Assembly: GCF_008802405.1 (NCBI RefSeq)
Contig: NZ_VZDO01000001.1
Location: 186,001-250,000, forward strand
Length of the DNA: 64,000 nucleotides
Direction of reading: 5' to 3'
DNA from: Plantimonas leprariae
Lineage (GTDB): Bacteria > Pseudomonadota > Alphaproteobacteria > Rhizobiales > Rhizobiaceae
Of this stretch, positions 8,012 through 16,879 are shown piece by piece (the stretch's first letter is position 1; the number at the start of each line of letters is the position of its first letter). The notes beneath the pieces were generated by a model. That model did no database searches, was not told where the DNA came from, and worked only from the letters and a program-made list of their open reading frames with translations. A program made the position numbers and the translations under genes.

Positions 8012-9523
8012 TCAGTCGGCGTAGCCGAAGCGACCGTCGGCGGCGATCGTGCTGGACGCGGCGCCGTCGGAGAAGACGCGGACGATGCGGCCGGACTTCG
8101 CGGGCACGATGCTGCCGGCGGATACGGTGGCCGCGGCATTCGTCGCGACCGGCGCGCCGGAGGCCGCGACGGTGCGGCCGGGCTGCGAAGCAGCGGCGAC
8201 GGCGACCGGCGCCTTCGCCGGCGCGTTCGTCGCGACGCCGGCGGCCAGGACCCGGGCCCTGGCGTTGAGGTCGACGATGGCGCGGTTCGCCTCGCCGATG
8301 TGCTTCTGGCGCTCGGCCGCGGCGACCAGCGTCTCGCGGTTCGCCGGAGCGCGGCTGCGCTCGATCGCCGCCATATGACGCTTGACGCTGGAGCAGTAGT
8401 CGGCCGCCGCCCGCGTCATCGTCGTGGTGCGGTGGCCGCCCTTGTAGCGCATGGCGGTGCCGCAGATGTCGTGGCCGCTCTTCTCCCAGGCGCCGGCGAG
8501 GTACTTCATGCCGTAGCGAAGGTTCGTCTCAGGATCGAAAAGGCCCTTCGCCGGCCCGTCGAAGCCGAGCGAGCGCGCCGTCGCCGGCTTGATCTGCGAC
8601 AGGCCGTAGGCGCCGCCGCCGACGACGTTCGGCTTGTAATGGCTTTCCACCCGCACGACCGCGTAGGCGAGCTCACTCGGGATGTTGTTCTCGGCGGCGG
8701 ACTTCTCGATCATCCGGTCGATCGCGGCGCTGCCGGTGATCGTGTCGTCGGTCATGAACGTATCGCCGATCCGGCTGCCGACGACGTCGAAGGCCCGCTT
8801 CGTGCCGCTCACCGCCGCGGCGGTCGTATCCACCGCGGCGACCTTCAGGGCGCTCGCCGACTGGGCGACGGTTGAAAGCGCGACCGGCACGCTTTTCCGC
8901 GGATCGAGGATGTCGCGGGCCGAGGCGATCGTCGCGGGAGCCCGCGCCGCGGCGACTTCCGCCGGCTTCGCGACGGCGGCCGTCTGTGCGGCGGCGGCCT
9001 GAGTCTCGGTCGACTGTGTGGCGAGCCTGTCGCCTTTTCCGGTGCTCATGATCACCAGCGCGGCGCGGCGTTCGGCGACATCCGCCTTGAGTGCGGCGAT
9101 CTCGTCCACCGGCGGCTGCGAAGCGGCGGCTTGCGGCACTGCCGTGGCGGATGCGGCGACCGTCGCCGGCTTCGCCGTTCCGCCAGCCAAGGTCGCCGCT
9201 GCGTCCGGGGCCGCGGCGCGCTGCGCTTCCGCCGCCTGCAGCTTCTCCCAGTCGGGCTTCGCGGAAGGAAGCGCGATGCGGGCGCCGTCCTCCAGCGCCG
9301 CGAGCCGTACCGGAGCATAGCCGTAGGCATCCGGGCCGCCGGTCGGAGCCGCGGCCTGCGGCGGCTTGCGGACCAGGGCGGAGGATCGCATGGCGTTGTT
9401 TTCGGCGACGCAGGCGCCGAGGGCGAGCGGGGCTGCGAGCGCCACCATGCCGAGGGAACGAACCTTGCGCGTTTCGATCGAAAGCGCCCGAATGATCGTC
9501 CCCCGTGCCGCCGGCATTCCCAT
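8012..9523 (-). CDS. SLT-domain lytic transglycosylase lipoprotein
   Basis: A 503-residue protein with a lipobox-like LALGAC near residues 33-38, a long Ala-rich linker and a transglycosylase SLT (goose-lysozyme-like) domain in the middle. The catalytic glutamate is E293 in VRVESHY, followed by GGGAYGLSQIKPATA and the NLRYGMKYLAG motif. It should cleave peptidoglycan strands at the outer-membrane face. The ~120-residue C-terminal tail is again Ala/Val-rich and low in complexity. Position next to dapE and dapD is compatible with a cell-wall role. Confidence 0.88.
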   Translation of the reverse strand: MGMPAARGTIIRALSIETRKVRSLGMVALAAPLALGACVAENNAMRSSALVRKPPQAAAPTGGPDAYGYAPVRLAALEDGARIALPSAKPDWEKLQAAEAQRAAAPDAAATLAGGTAKPATVAASATAVPQAAASQPPVDEIAALKADVAERRAALVIMSTGKGDRLATQSTETQAAAAQTAAVAKPAEVAAARAPATIASARDILDPRKSVPVALSTVAQSASALKVAAVDTTAAAVSGTKRAFDVVGSRIGDTFMTDDTITGSAAIDRMIEKSAAENNIPSELAYAVVRVESHYKPNVVGGGAYGLSQIKPATARSLGFDGPAKGLFDPETNLRYGMKYLAGAWEKSGHDICGTAMRYKGGHRTTTMTRAAADYCSSVKRHMAAIERSRAPANRETLVAAAERQKHIGEANRAIVDLNARARVLAAGVATNAPAKAPVAVAAASQPGRTVAASGAPVATNAAATVSAGSIVPAKSGRIVRVFSDGAASSTIAADGRFGYAD

Positions 9524-9690
9524 CTCCGCGCTGGTTGCGTTCGATCGTTCAGCGATTGTGACGAAAAGTGGCGGCGAAAAGGCAGCCGGCCACTAATCCC
9601 GCTCTCGGGTAACCATCCTGTAATGAAGTGAAACCTTTTGGCAACTGTTTCCGGCTTGGGAAACGCTCCGCTTGCCTCTAAGGGGCAGTG

Positions 9691-10890
9691 ATGCTCCAGT
9701 TCGACGCAAGCCCCGCCGCGATTCTCGCGCGCCTCATCCGGTGCCCGTCCGTGACGCCGGCCGAGGGCGGCGCGTTGCAAGAGCTTGAGATCATGCTGGA
9801 ATCGCTCGGCTTCGCGGTCGAGCGGCCGGTGTTCCGCGAGGACGGAACGCCGGACGTCGAGAATCTTCTCGCCTCCGCTGGGGATAAAGGTCCGCATCTC
9901 GCCTTCGCCGGCCATACCGACGTGGTGCCGCCCGGCCCCGATTCGGACTGGCGGCACCCGCCCTTCTCGGCCGCGGTGGACGGCAGCGAGATGTTCGGAC
10001 GCGGCACGGTGGACATGAAGGGCGGCATCGCCTGCTTTCTGGCCGCGGTCGCGCGCGTCCTAGCGAAAGGTCCGCCGCCCGGACGCATCTCCTTTCTGAT
10101 CACCGGCGACGAGGAAGGGCCGGCGATCAACGGCACGGTGAAGCTCCTCCGTTTCGCCGCCGAAAAGGGCGAGCGGTTCGACGCGTGCCTCGTCGGCGAA
10201 CCGACGAATCCGAATGCCATAGGCGACATGATCAAGATCGGCAGGCGCGGTTCGCTTTCCGGCACGCTGACCGTGGAAGGGCGGCAGGGTCACGTCGCCT
10301 ATCCGCACCTCGCCGAGAACCCGGTGCGCGGCCTCGTGACGCTGCTCGACGCGCTCCACGCCGAGCCGCTCGACCGCGGCAACGAGCGCTTCCAGGCGAC
10401 GAACCTCGAAGCCACCGTCCTCGACAGCGGCGGGGTCGCCTCGTTCAACGTCATCCCGGCGCGCGCTTCCGCCTCGTTCAACGTCCGCTTCAACGACGAA
10501 TGGACGCCGGACACGCTGAAGGCGGAAATCCTGCGCCGGCTGGACGAAGCCGCCTCCATCCAGAGGCTGCGGGCCGATCGGAACGATCCGATCCGCTACC
10601 GCGTCGAGTGGAAGGAGCCGCCGTCGGACGCCTTCCTGACGCGGGACGAAAAGCTCGTCGGCATCCTCGCCGGCGCGGTGGAGGCGGTGACCGGCCGGAC
10701 GCCCGAACTTTCGACCTCCGGCGGCACCTCGGATGCGCGGTTCGTGAAGGATTATTGCCCGGTGGCGGAATTCGGGCTTGTCGGCCGGACCATGCATATG
10801 GCCAATGAACGGGTTGCCCTCTCCGACCTCGACACGCTGACGGAGATCTATGAGCTCTTCATCACCCGCTGGTTCGCCGCCTTCGCCTGA
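9691..10890 (+). CDS. dapE: Succinyl-diaminopimelate desuccinylase
   Basis: Zinc-dependent hydrolase releasing L,L-diaminopimelate from its N-succinyl form, 399 residues. Metal and catalytic motifs are visible: GHTDVVPPGPDSDW, GRGTVDMKGG, TGDEEGPAINGT, LVGEPT and the C-terminal STSGGTSDARF. ATG 9691 is preceded by aagggg at good spacing; a GTG at 9688 is an equally framed alternative. It overlaps the next gene by 41 bases. Confidence 0.96.
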   Translation: MLQFDASPAAILARLIRCPSVTPAEGGALQELEIMLESLGFAVERPVFREDGTPDVENLLASAGDKGPHLAFAGHTDVVPPGPDSDWRHPPFSAAVDGSEMFGRGTVDMKGGIACFLAAVARVLAKGPPPGRISFLITGDEEGPAINGTVKLLRFAAEKGERFDACLVGEPTNPNAIGDMIKIGRRGSLSGTLTVEGRQGHVAYPHLAENPVRGLVTLLDALHAEPLDRGNERFQATNLEATVLDSGGVASFNVIPARASASFNVRFNDEWTPDTLKAEILRRLDEAASIQRLRADRNDPIRYRVEWKEPPSDAFLTRDEKLVGILAGAVEAVTGRTPELSTSGGTSDARFVKDYCPVAEFGLVGRTMHMANERVALSDLDTLTEIYELFITRWFAAFA

Positions 10891-11482
10891 AACGCCTGGG
10901 CTGGCCGACATCCTCGGCTATTTCGCCGGCACGATCGACATGATGCGAGGCCGCGCCGAGGGCCTCAGGCGGCTCGATCTCACCGCCGACGGCTTCTGGA
11001 CCTCGTTCCTGGCGCTGGTCGTCGCCCTGCCGCCGATGGCGCTGTCCTGGGTGGAATACGAGGACGTGCAGCGCGAGGCGCCGATGGCGGATGTCGGGCC
11101 GGTCGTGATCTACGGCGCGCACGCCTTCGCCGACCTCGCCGCCTGGGTCCTGCCGATCGTGCTCCTGATGGCGCTCGCCAACTGGATCGGGCTCGGCCGC
11201 CGGATCCTGCCGCTGGTGGTGGCGACGAACTGGGGCAACGCGCTGCTCGCCTGGGCGATGGTGCCGATCGAGCTCCTCGTGATCGCGACCAACGGGGCGA
11301 GCGCCGTGCTGCTTCTCGCCGTCGCGGCCTCCATCGTCGCGCTGGTGCTGATGGTTCGGCTCATCGCGACGGCGCTCGGCCAAGACCTGAAGGCGGCCGT
11401 CGGCATCACGCTTCTGATCGTCCTGACCTCGATCTTCTCCTACGGCGCGATCGCCGACCTCACCGGCATCTCGCTGATCTGA
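10850..11482 (+). CDS. Conserved membrane protein downstream of dapE
   Basis: A 210-residue integral membrane protein with about five hydrophobic segments (around residues 50-70, 90-120, 125-145, 150-175 and 185-205). The first ~45 residues are cytoplasmic-looking and contain IDMMRGRAEGLRRLDLTADGFW. It starts inside the dapE coding region (41-base overlap), which argues for co-expression. No enzyme motif is visible. Similar small membrane proteins next to dapE occur in rhizobia, but their role is unknown. Confidence 0.75.
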   Translation: MSSSSPAGSPPSPETPGLADILGYFAGTIDMMRGRAEGLRRLDLTADGFWTSFLALVVALPPMALSWVEYEDVQREAPMADVGPVVIYGAHAFADLAAWVLPIVLLMALANWIGLGRRILPLVVATNWGNALLAWAMVPIELLVIATNGASAVLLLAVAASIVALVLMVRLIATALGQDLKAAVGITLLIVLTSIFSYGAIADLTGISLI

Positions 11483-11486
11483 GCGT

Positions 11487-12743
11487 TCAGGCGCAGCAGG
11501 GAGCGGCGGCGGCTTCGCGGCGGCGGGCGACCGCTGCCTGCTCCTCGCGCCAGGACACGACGAAGATCAGGAGGCCGCCGAGCCCGAGCAGCGCCCCGAC
11601 CCAGCCGGTCGAGGCGTAGCCGTAGCCGGCGGCGATCGCTAGACCGCCGAGCCAGGCACCGAGCGCGTTGGCGATGTTGAAGGCCGAGTGCATGGAAGCG
11701 GCGGCCAGCGTCTGCGCGTCGCCGGCGACGTCCATCAGCCGCGTCTGCACCGCCGGCCCGATCGCGACGCCGAAGCCGACCGCGAAGACGCAAAGGGCCA
11801 GCATCACCGGATGCTGCGCGGTCAGCGCGAAGAGCGCGAGGTCGGCGACGTTGAAGCTCATCATCCCGGCGAGCGTTCCCATCAGGGAGCGGTCGGCCAG
11901 CCACGAGCCGGCGACGTTGCCGCCGACCATGCCGGCACCGAACACGGCGAGGATCAGCGGCACCCAATCGGCGGACAGGCCCGCCACCTCGGTGGCCGTG
12001 GAGGCGATGTAGCTGAACACCGCGAACATGCCGCCGAAGCCGACCGCCGCCATGGCGAGCGTCAGCCAGACCTGCCGCTGCGCGAAGGCGCCGAGTTCGG
12101 TGAGCGCGCTCGCCCCCTCCTTCACGCGGTCGCGTGGCAGCGTCAGGGCGAGGAGCCCGACCGTCACCGCGCCGATCGCCCCGACCAGCACGAACATCGC
12201 GCGCCAGCCGAACCATTGGCCGAGGCTAGCGGTGATCGGCGTACCGACGAGCGTCGCGACCGTCAGGCCGAGCATCACCCGCCCGACCGCCTGGGCACGC
12301 CGGTTCGGCGCGACCATGGACGCGGCGACGAGCGCCGCCACGCCGAAATACGCGCCATGCGGCAGGCCGGCGAGGAAGCGGGCCACGATCATGGACAGGT
12401 AGCCGGGCGCCAGCGCGCTGAGGCCGTTAGCGCCCGCGAAGGCCAGCATGAGAAGAAGGAGCAGCGCGCGGCGGGGCAGCTTGGCGGCAAGGACCGCGAT
12501 CACCGGCGCGCCGACGACGACGCCGAGGGCGTAGGCGCTGATCAGGTGGCCGGCCTCGGGCGTCGAGACGTGGAGACCTTCCGCCGCCTGCGGCAGGAGG
12601 CCCATGATCGCGAACTCGCCGGTGCCGATACCGAAGCTGCCGACTGCCAGCGCGAGGGTCACGATCGCCGCGGTCCGGCGCGAAACCGGCGGCGCGGCGG
12701 TCGATGCAAGGGTATCCATGTCGACGAGGGTGGCTTCGCTCAA
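11487..12743 (-). CDS. MFS transporter, DHA1 drug-exporter type
   Basis: A 418-residue major facilitator with twelve predicted membrane helices. The start of TM1 (GSFGIGTGEFAIMGLLPQAA) and ARFLAGLPHGAYFGVAAL are typical of the AraJ/YdhP-like DHA1 12-TM exporters. Start is probably TTG at 12743 with aggag eight bases upstream; an in-frame ATG lies at 12719. The substrate is not predictable. It sits between dapE and truA and faces dapE, separating two gene groups that are usually adjacent. Confidence 0.88.
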   Translation of the reverse strand: MSEATLVDMDTLASTAAPPVSRRTAAIVTLALAVGSFGIGTGEFAIMGLLPQAAEGLHVSTPEAGHLISAYALGVVVGAPVIAVLAAKLPRRALLLLLMLAFAGANGLSALAPGYLSMIVARFLAGLPHGAYFGVAALVAASMVAPNRRAQAVGRVMLGLTVATLVGTPITASLGQWFGWRAMFVLVGAIGAVTVGLLALTLPRDRVKEGASALTELGAFAQRQVWLTLAMAAVGFGGMFAVFSYIASTATEVAGLSADWVPLILAVFGAGMVGGNVAGSWLADRSLMGTLAGMMSFNVADLALFALTAQHPVMLALCVFAVGFGVAIGPAVQTRLMDVAGDAQTLAAASMHSAFNIANALGAWLGGLAIAAGYGYASTGWVGALLGLGGLLIFVVSWREEQAAVARRREAAAAPCCA

Positions 12744-12855
12744 GGGGAGGCTCCTGCACGGCTGCTTCGGCGCTCGCGCGCCACGAAAATCCGATCCGTC
12801 GCGGCGACCTCCCGTCCGCCGGCGCTGAATCGTTTTCGCATTGCGATATGACGGG

Positions 12856-13683
12856 CTAGTTACGCCGCTCGCTCGATGCTGCCAAGGACGTGAACGAATG
12901 TGTCGGCAGAAGTGATCGGGCCGCGCCGTCGCCCTCCGCCGTCTCGTAGTCCACTCCGACGAAGTAGAGGCCGCCCGGCGGCGCGACGGGACCGCAGGCG
13001 ACGCGATCGCGCGCGGCGAGCGCGGCTTCGAGCTCGTCCGCCGTCCAGCGCTTCTCGCCGACGAGCTTCAGCGAGCCCGCGAAGGAGCGGATCTGGCTGT
13101 GGAGGAAGGAACGGGCCGAGGCGAGGATCTCGACCCCGCCGTCCACGGCGCGCCTGACGTCGAGCCGATCCAGCGTGCGGACCGGGTTCTTCGCCTGGCA
13201 GTTGGCGGCGCGGAAGGTCGAGAAGTCGTGCGTGCCGACGAGACGCTTCGCCGCCGCGTCCATAAGGTCCGCGTCGAGCGGGCGCGACACCCACCACACC
13301 CGCTCCCGGAACAGCGCAGCCGGGGCCCGGCGGTCGATGATGCGATAGACGTAGTGCCGCCGCTTCGCCGAGAAGCGCGCGTCGAAATCGTCGGCAACGC
13401 GCGTCGCCGACAGGACCGCGATCGGCTCCTCGCGAAGGTGGGCGTTGATCGCGTCGCGCACGGTGTCGGTGCGCCAATCGCGCTCAAGGTCGAGATGCGC
13501 CACCTGTCCCGTGGCGTGGACGCCGGCATCCGTGCGCCCCGCGCCGAACACGGTGGCGCGCTCGCCGACGAAGCGGAACACCGCCTCTTCCAGCGATCCC
13601 TGTACGGACGGGCCGTTCGCCTGGCGCTGCCAGCCGGCATAGGGGCCGCCGTCGTACTCGACGACGAGCTTAAAGCGCGGCAT
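12856..13683 (-). CDS. truA: tRNA pseudouridine(38-40) synthase
   Basis: Converts uridines 38-40 in the anticodon arm of tRNAs to pseudouridine, 275 residues. The catalytic aspartate is in [14 protein letters not shown]; the N-terminal [14 protein letters not shown] and C-terminal [14 protein letters not shown] motifs are intact. The ATG at 13683 lies inside the end of fmt (14-base overlap), so truA is downstream in a def-fmt-truA operon. Confidence 0.96.
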   Translation of the reverse strand: MPRFKLVVEYDGGPYAGWQRQANGPSVQGSLEEAVFRFVGERATVFGAGRTDAGVHATGQVAHLDLERDWRTDTVRDAINAHLREEPIAVLSATRVADDFDARFSAKRRHYVYRIIDRRAPAALFRERVWWVSRPLDADLMDAAAKRLVGTHDFSTFRAANCQAKNPVRTLDRLDVRRAVDGGVEILASARSFLHSQIRSFAGSLKLVGEKRWTADELEAALAARDRVACGPVAPPGGLYFVGVDYETAEGDGAARSLLPTHSFTSLAASSERRN

Positions 13684-14647
13684 CGCCGCCGCCGATCCGC
13701 ATGCCGGGCTTGAGCGAAGTCCCGCGCAGGAAGTCGGCCGCCCGCATCGCCCGGCCGCCGGCGCGCTGCAGTTCGAGGAGCCGCACCGCACCGCCGCCGC
13801 CGCAGGCGACGAGGAGCGCGTCGTCGAGAACGGTGCCGGCCGCGCCCTCCTCGGTCGCACTTTCCGCGCGCAAGAGCTTGACGCGCTCGGCTCCTGCGCC
13901 CGCATCGATCTCCGTCCAGGCGCCCGGAAACGGCGAGAAGGCGTTGATCTTCGCCGCGACCAGCCGGGCGTCGCCCGCGAAATCGATCCGCGTCTCGTTC
14001 TTCTCGATCTTCGGCGCGTAGAGCGGCTCGCGGCCGGTCCGCCCGGCGATCGCCGCCTGATCCTCGAACCGGAGCGTGCCCGCCTCCAGCAGCGCCAGCG
14101 CCTCGACCATCGCCTCTGCGGTCAGCAGCGCCAAGCGGTCGTGTAGTTCGCCGGCGGTTTCGCTTCTCCCGATCGGCGTTTCCCGCGTCACCGCGACGGG
14201 ACCGGTGTCGAGGCCGGCTTCCATCCGCATCACCATCGTGCCGGTGCAGGCGTCGCCCGCTTCCACGGCGCGCTGGATCGGCGCCGCGCCGCGCCAGCGC
14301 GGCAGGAGCGAGGCATGGCCGTTGAGGCAGCCGAGCCGCGGCGCATCGAGCGCGGCCTGCGGCAGGATCTGGCCAAAGGCCACCACCACTCCGACATCGA
14401 CGCCGAGGGCCCGCAGACCCTCGATCGCATCCGGCTCGCGGCGGAGCGAAAGCGGCGTGCGGACGTCGAGCCCGAGGCCGCGCGCGGTCGCCTCCACCGG
14501 CGAGGGCGTCAGTTCGAGACCGCGCCGGCCGGCGGCGCGGGGCGGCTGCGTATAGACCGCGGCGATCCGGTGCCCGGCTTCCGCGAGGGCTCTCAGCGTC
14601 GGAACCGCGAAATGCGGCGTCCCCATGAAGGCGACGGTCAGCGGCAT
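13670..14647 (-). CDS. fmt: Methionyl-tRNA formyltransferase
   Basis: Formylates the initiator Met-tRNA, 325 residues. [10 protein letters not shown] at the N-terminus, the folate-site signature [15 protein letters not shown] and [12 protein letters not shown] identify the formyltransferase domain; [11 protein letters not shown] marks the junction to the C-terminal tRNA-binding domain. It follows def by 25 bases in the same direction and overlaps truA. Confidence 0.97.
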   Translation of the reverse strand: MPLTVAFMGTPHFAVPTLRALAEAGHRIAAVYTQPPRAAGRRGLELTPSPVEATARGLGLDVRTPLSLRREPDAIEGLRALGVDVGVVVAFGQILPQAALDAPRLGCLNGHASLLPRWRGAAPIQRAVEAGDACTGTMVMRMEAGLDTGPVAVTRETPIGRSETAGELHDRLALLTAEAMVEALALLEAGTLRFEDQAAIAGRTGREPLYAPKIEKNETRIDFAGDARLVAAKINAFSPFPGAWTEIDAGAGAERVKLLRAESATEEGAAGTVLDDALLVACGGGGAVRLLELQRAGGRAMRAADFLRGTSLKPGMRIGGGDAAL

Positions 14648-14672
14648 CGGCGGCCCCGCGCTCCCCGGCCGG

Positions 14673-15188
14673 TCAAGCCACGGTTCGGCGCGCGGCCTTG
14701 GTGAACTTCTTCACCACCATGTCGCGCTTCAGCTTCGAGATGTGGTCGATGAACAGGACGCCGTTCAGGTGGTCGATCTCGTGCTGCAGGCAGGTCGCCA
14801 GCACGCCGTCCGCCTCGATCTCGTGCATCTCGCCGTCGAGGCCGAGAAAGCGCGCCGTCACGGTCGCCGGCCGCTCCACCTCGGCATAATAGTCCGGGAT
14901 CGACAGGCAGCCCTCCTCGTAGGTCGACATCTCGTCCGAGCGCCGGACGATATCGGGGTTGAGGAAGACCTGCGGCCGCTTCTCCTCGTCCTCGCCGGAC
15001 ACGTCGATCACCAGCATGCGGATCGGCTCGCCGACCTGCACGGCGGCGAGGCCGATGCCGGGCGCATCGTACATCGTTTCCAGCATGTCGTCGGCGAAGC
15101 GCCGCAACTCGTCGTCCACGCGCTCGATCGGGCGCGAAGCCTTGCGCAGCAACGGGTCGGGCAGGATCACGAGCGGCTTCACGGTCAT
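14673..15188 (-). CDS. def: Peptide deformylase
   Basis: Removes the N-formyl group from new proteins, 171 residues, iron or zinc enzyme. All three motifs are intact: [19 protein letters not shown] (metal Cys) and QHEIDHLNG (two metal His and catalytic Glu). It is the first gene of the def-fmt-truA run. A short perfect palindrome lies 71 bases upstream, at 15259-15273. Confidence 0.97.
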   Translation of the reverse strand: MTVKPLVILPDPLLRKASRPIERVDDELRRFADDMLETMYDAPGIGLAAVQVGEPIRMLVIDVSGEDEEKRPQVFLNPDIVRRSDEMSTYEEGCLSIPDYYAEVERPATVTARFLGLDGEMHEIEADGVLATCLQHEIDHLNGVLFIDHISKLKRDMVVKKFTKAARRTVA

Positions 15189-15258
15189 GCGCGTCAGGTA
15201 ATCGCTGCCGTTCGAGGGGTCAATCGGAGTACCCGCAGCGCCATTTCATACCGCCGCA

Positions 15259-15273
15259 TCACCTTTAAGGTGA
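15259..15273. promoter_or_regulatory. Perfect 7-base inverted repeat between def and a secreted protease
   Basis: TCACCTT, one central base, AAGGTGA. It lies between two divergent genes (def and the trypsin-like protease), a usual place for an operator. No regulator can be assigned from sequence. Confidence 0.35.
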
Positions 15274-15388
15274 AGGCCGGCGTTTTCCGCGCTGACGCAA
15301 GTGTTATCAGAGGGTAAACACGTGGATGGATCGATTTTCGCCGATCCACGTTCTCAAAGCCGACACAGCCATTCCTCCGGAGCCTCGC

Positions 15389-16879
15389 ATGTTGCGGGCA
15401 GTTCAAGCACTTGCGACCGCCCTCCTCGTGGCGGCGGCGCCTATGGCGCTCGGCCAGAGCACCGCGGCGGCGTCCGAGCTTTCCGACGCCTACAACCACC
15501 AGACCGACCGGAACTTCCGCGTCGGCATGCAGATGCGCCTTGCCTGGACCGGCGACTACAAGGGCGGCTTTTCCGGGGCGATCGATCCCGCGAGCCTGCG
15601 CGCCATTCGCGACTTCCAGGCCCGCCACGGCATGGAAGCCAGTGGCGTCATCGACGAGGCGTTCCTGAAGCTTCTCGTCTCGGAAAGCGACCGCGCCCAG
15701 CAGGGTGTCGGCTTCCGGCTCGTCGACGATACGGTGACCGGCGCGCGCGTCGCGCTGCCGCTCGACCTCGTCAGCGACAACGGCCGCACCCCGATCGGGC
15801 GCGTCTGGCGCTCGGCGGACCGCTCCGTCGAGGTGGAGACCGTCCGCCTGACCGGCACGGACGAGACGCTCGACGGCCTCTACGCCACCCTGTCGCATCC
15901 GACGGCGAGCCGCTCGGTCGATGCTGCCACGCGCTCGGAAGACGGCTTCAGCGTTTCCGGCACCGAGGCGGGCCGCAAGTACGTGATGCGCTTCAAGGGC
16001 GTCGACGGCGATGTGCGCGGCTTCGGCGTCTCGTTCGACGCCGCGGCGGGCGCGTCGATCCTGCCTTATGCCGTGGTCGCCGCGAACCTCTTCGATCTAT
16101 CGATCCCGGCGAACGGTAGCGAGATCGTGGCGGCGGCCGATACCGGCATCGGACAGGTTCCGGAGACCGCGGCGGCCGTGGCTCCGAAGCACCGGCTCTC
16201 CGCACTGTTCGAATCGCGCGTGAAGAGCGAGGAAGAGCGTCCGAACAAGGAGAAGGCCGATTCGTCCGGCTCCGGCTTCGCCGTGTCCAGCGACGGCTGG
16301 GTGCTCACCAACGCGCATGTCGCCGGCTCGTGCCGCACCGTCATGGTGGGCGACAAGGGCATCGCCGACCGCGTCGTTGTGGACGAGGCGAACGACCTTG
16401 CCGCCGTGCATGTCGGCGCGACCTTCGCCAAGCCGCTCCGCCTCGCCGCCGGCACCCCGCGGCTCGGCGAGGATGTGCTGGCGCTCGGCTTCCCGCTCCG
16501 TTCCATCCTGGCCGACAGCCTGAACGTCACGCGCGGCAACGTCTCCTCGCTGCTCGGCCTGCAGAATGACCCGCGCTACCTGCAGATTTCGGCCCCCGTG
16601 CAGCCCGGCAATTCCGGCGGGCCGCTGGTCGACCTGTCCGGCCGGGTGGTCGGCGTCGTCACCGCCAAGCTCGACGCGATGGCAGTGGCGGACGCCACCG
16701 GCGACATCCCGCAGTCGATCAACTTCGCCATCCGGCCCGACGCGGCCTCGGCCTTCCTCGCGAAGAACGGCATCGACTTCGCCTCCGCCCCGGCTTCGAA
16801 GACCTTCGGCAGCGTCGCCGACACAACGGAAACCGTGCAGGACGCGGTGATGCCCGTCCTTTGCCTCGCCGCGAAGTGA
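15389..16879 (+). CDS. Exported trypsin-like serine protease with N-terminal peptidoglycan-binding-like domain
   Basis: A 496-residue protein with a clear signal peptide (MLRAVQALATALLVAAAPMALG). Residues ~25-100 resemble a peptidoglycan-binding helix bundle (DPASLRAIRDFQARHGMEASGVID). The C-terminal ~200 residues form an S1C/trypsin-like protease with H310 (TNAHVAGSC), D336 (NDLAAVHV) and S409 (QPGNSGGPL). No PDZ domain follows. The ATG at 15389 has a ggag site; an upstream extension to 15326 lacks a signal-like start. Likely periplasmic envelope quality control; substrate unknown. Confidence 0.82.
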   Translation: MLRAVQALATALLVAAAPMALGQSTAAASELSDAYNHQTDRNFRVGMQMRLAWTGDYKGGFSGAIDPASLRAIRDFQARHGMEASGVIDEAFLKLLVSESDRAQQGVGFRLVDDTVTGARVALPLDLVSDNGRTPIGRVWRSADRSVEVETVRLTGTDETLDGLYATLSHPTASRSVDAATRSEDGFSVSGTEAGRKYVMRFKGVDGDVRGFGVSFDAAAGASILPYAVVAANLFDLSIPANGSEIVAAADTGIGQVPETAAAVAPKHRLSALFESRVKSEEERPNKEKADSSGSGFAVSSDGWVLTNAHVAGSCRTVMVGDKGIADRVVVDEANDLAAVHVGATFAKPLRLAAGTPRLGEDVLALGFPLRSILADSLNVTRGNVSSLLGLQNDPRYLQISAPVQPGNSGGPLVDLSGRVVGVVTAKLDAMAVADATGDIPQSINFAIRPDAASAFLAKNGIDFASAPASKTFGSVADTTETVQDAVMPVLCLAAK

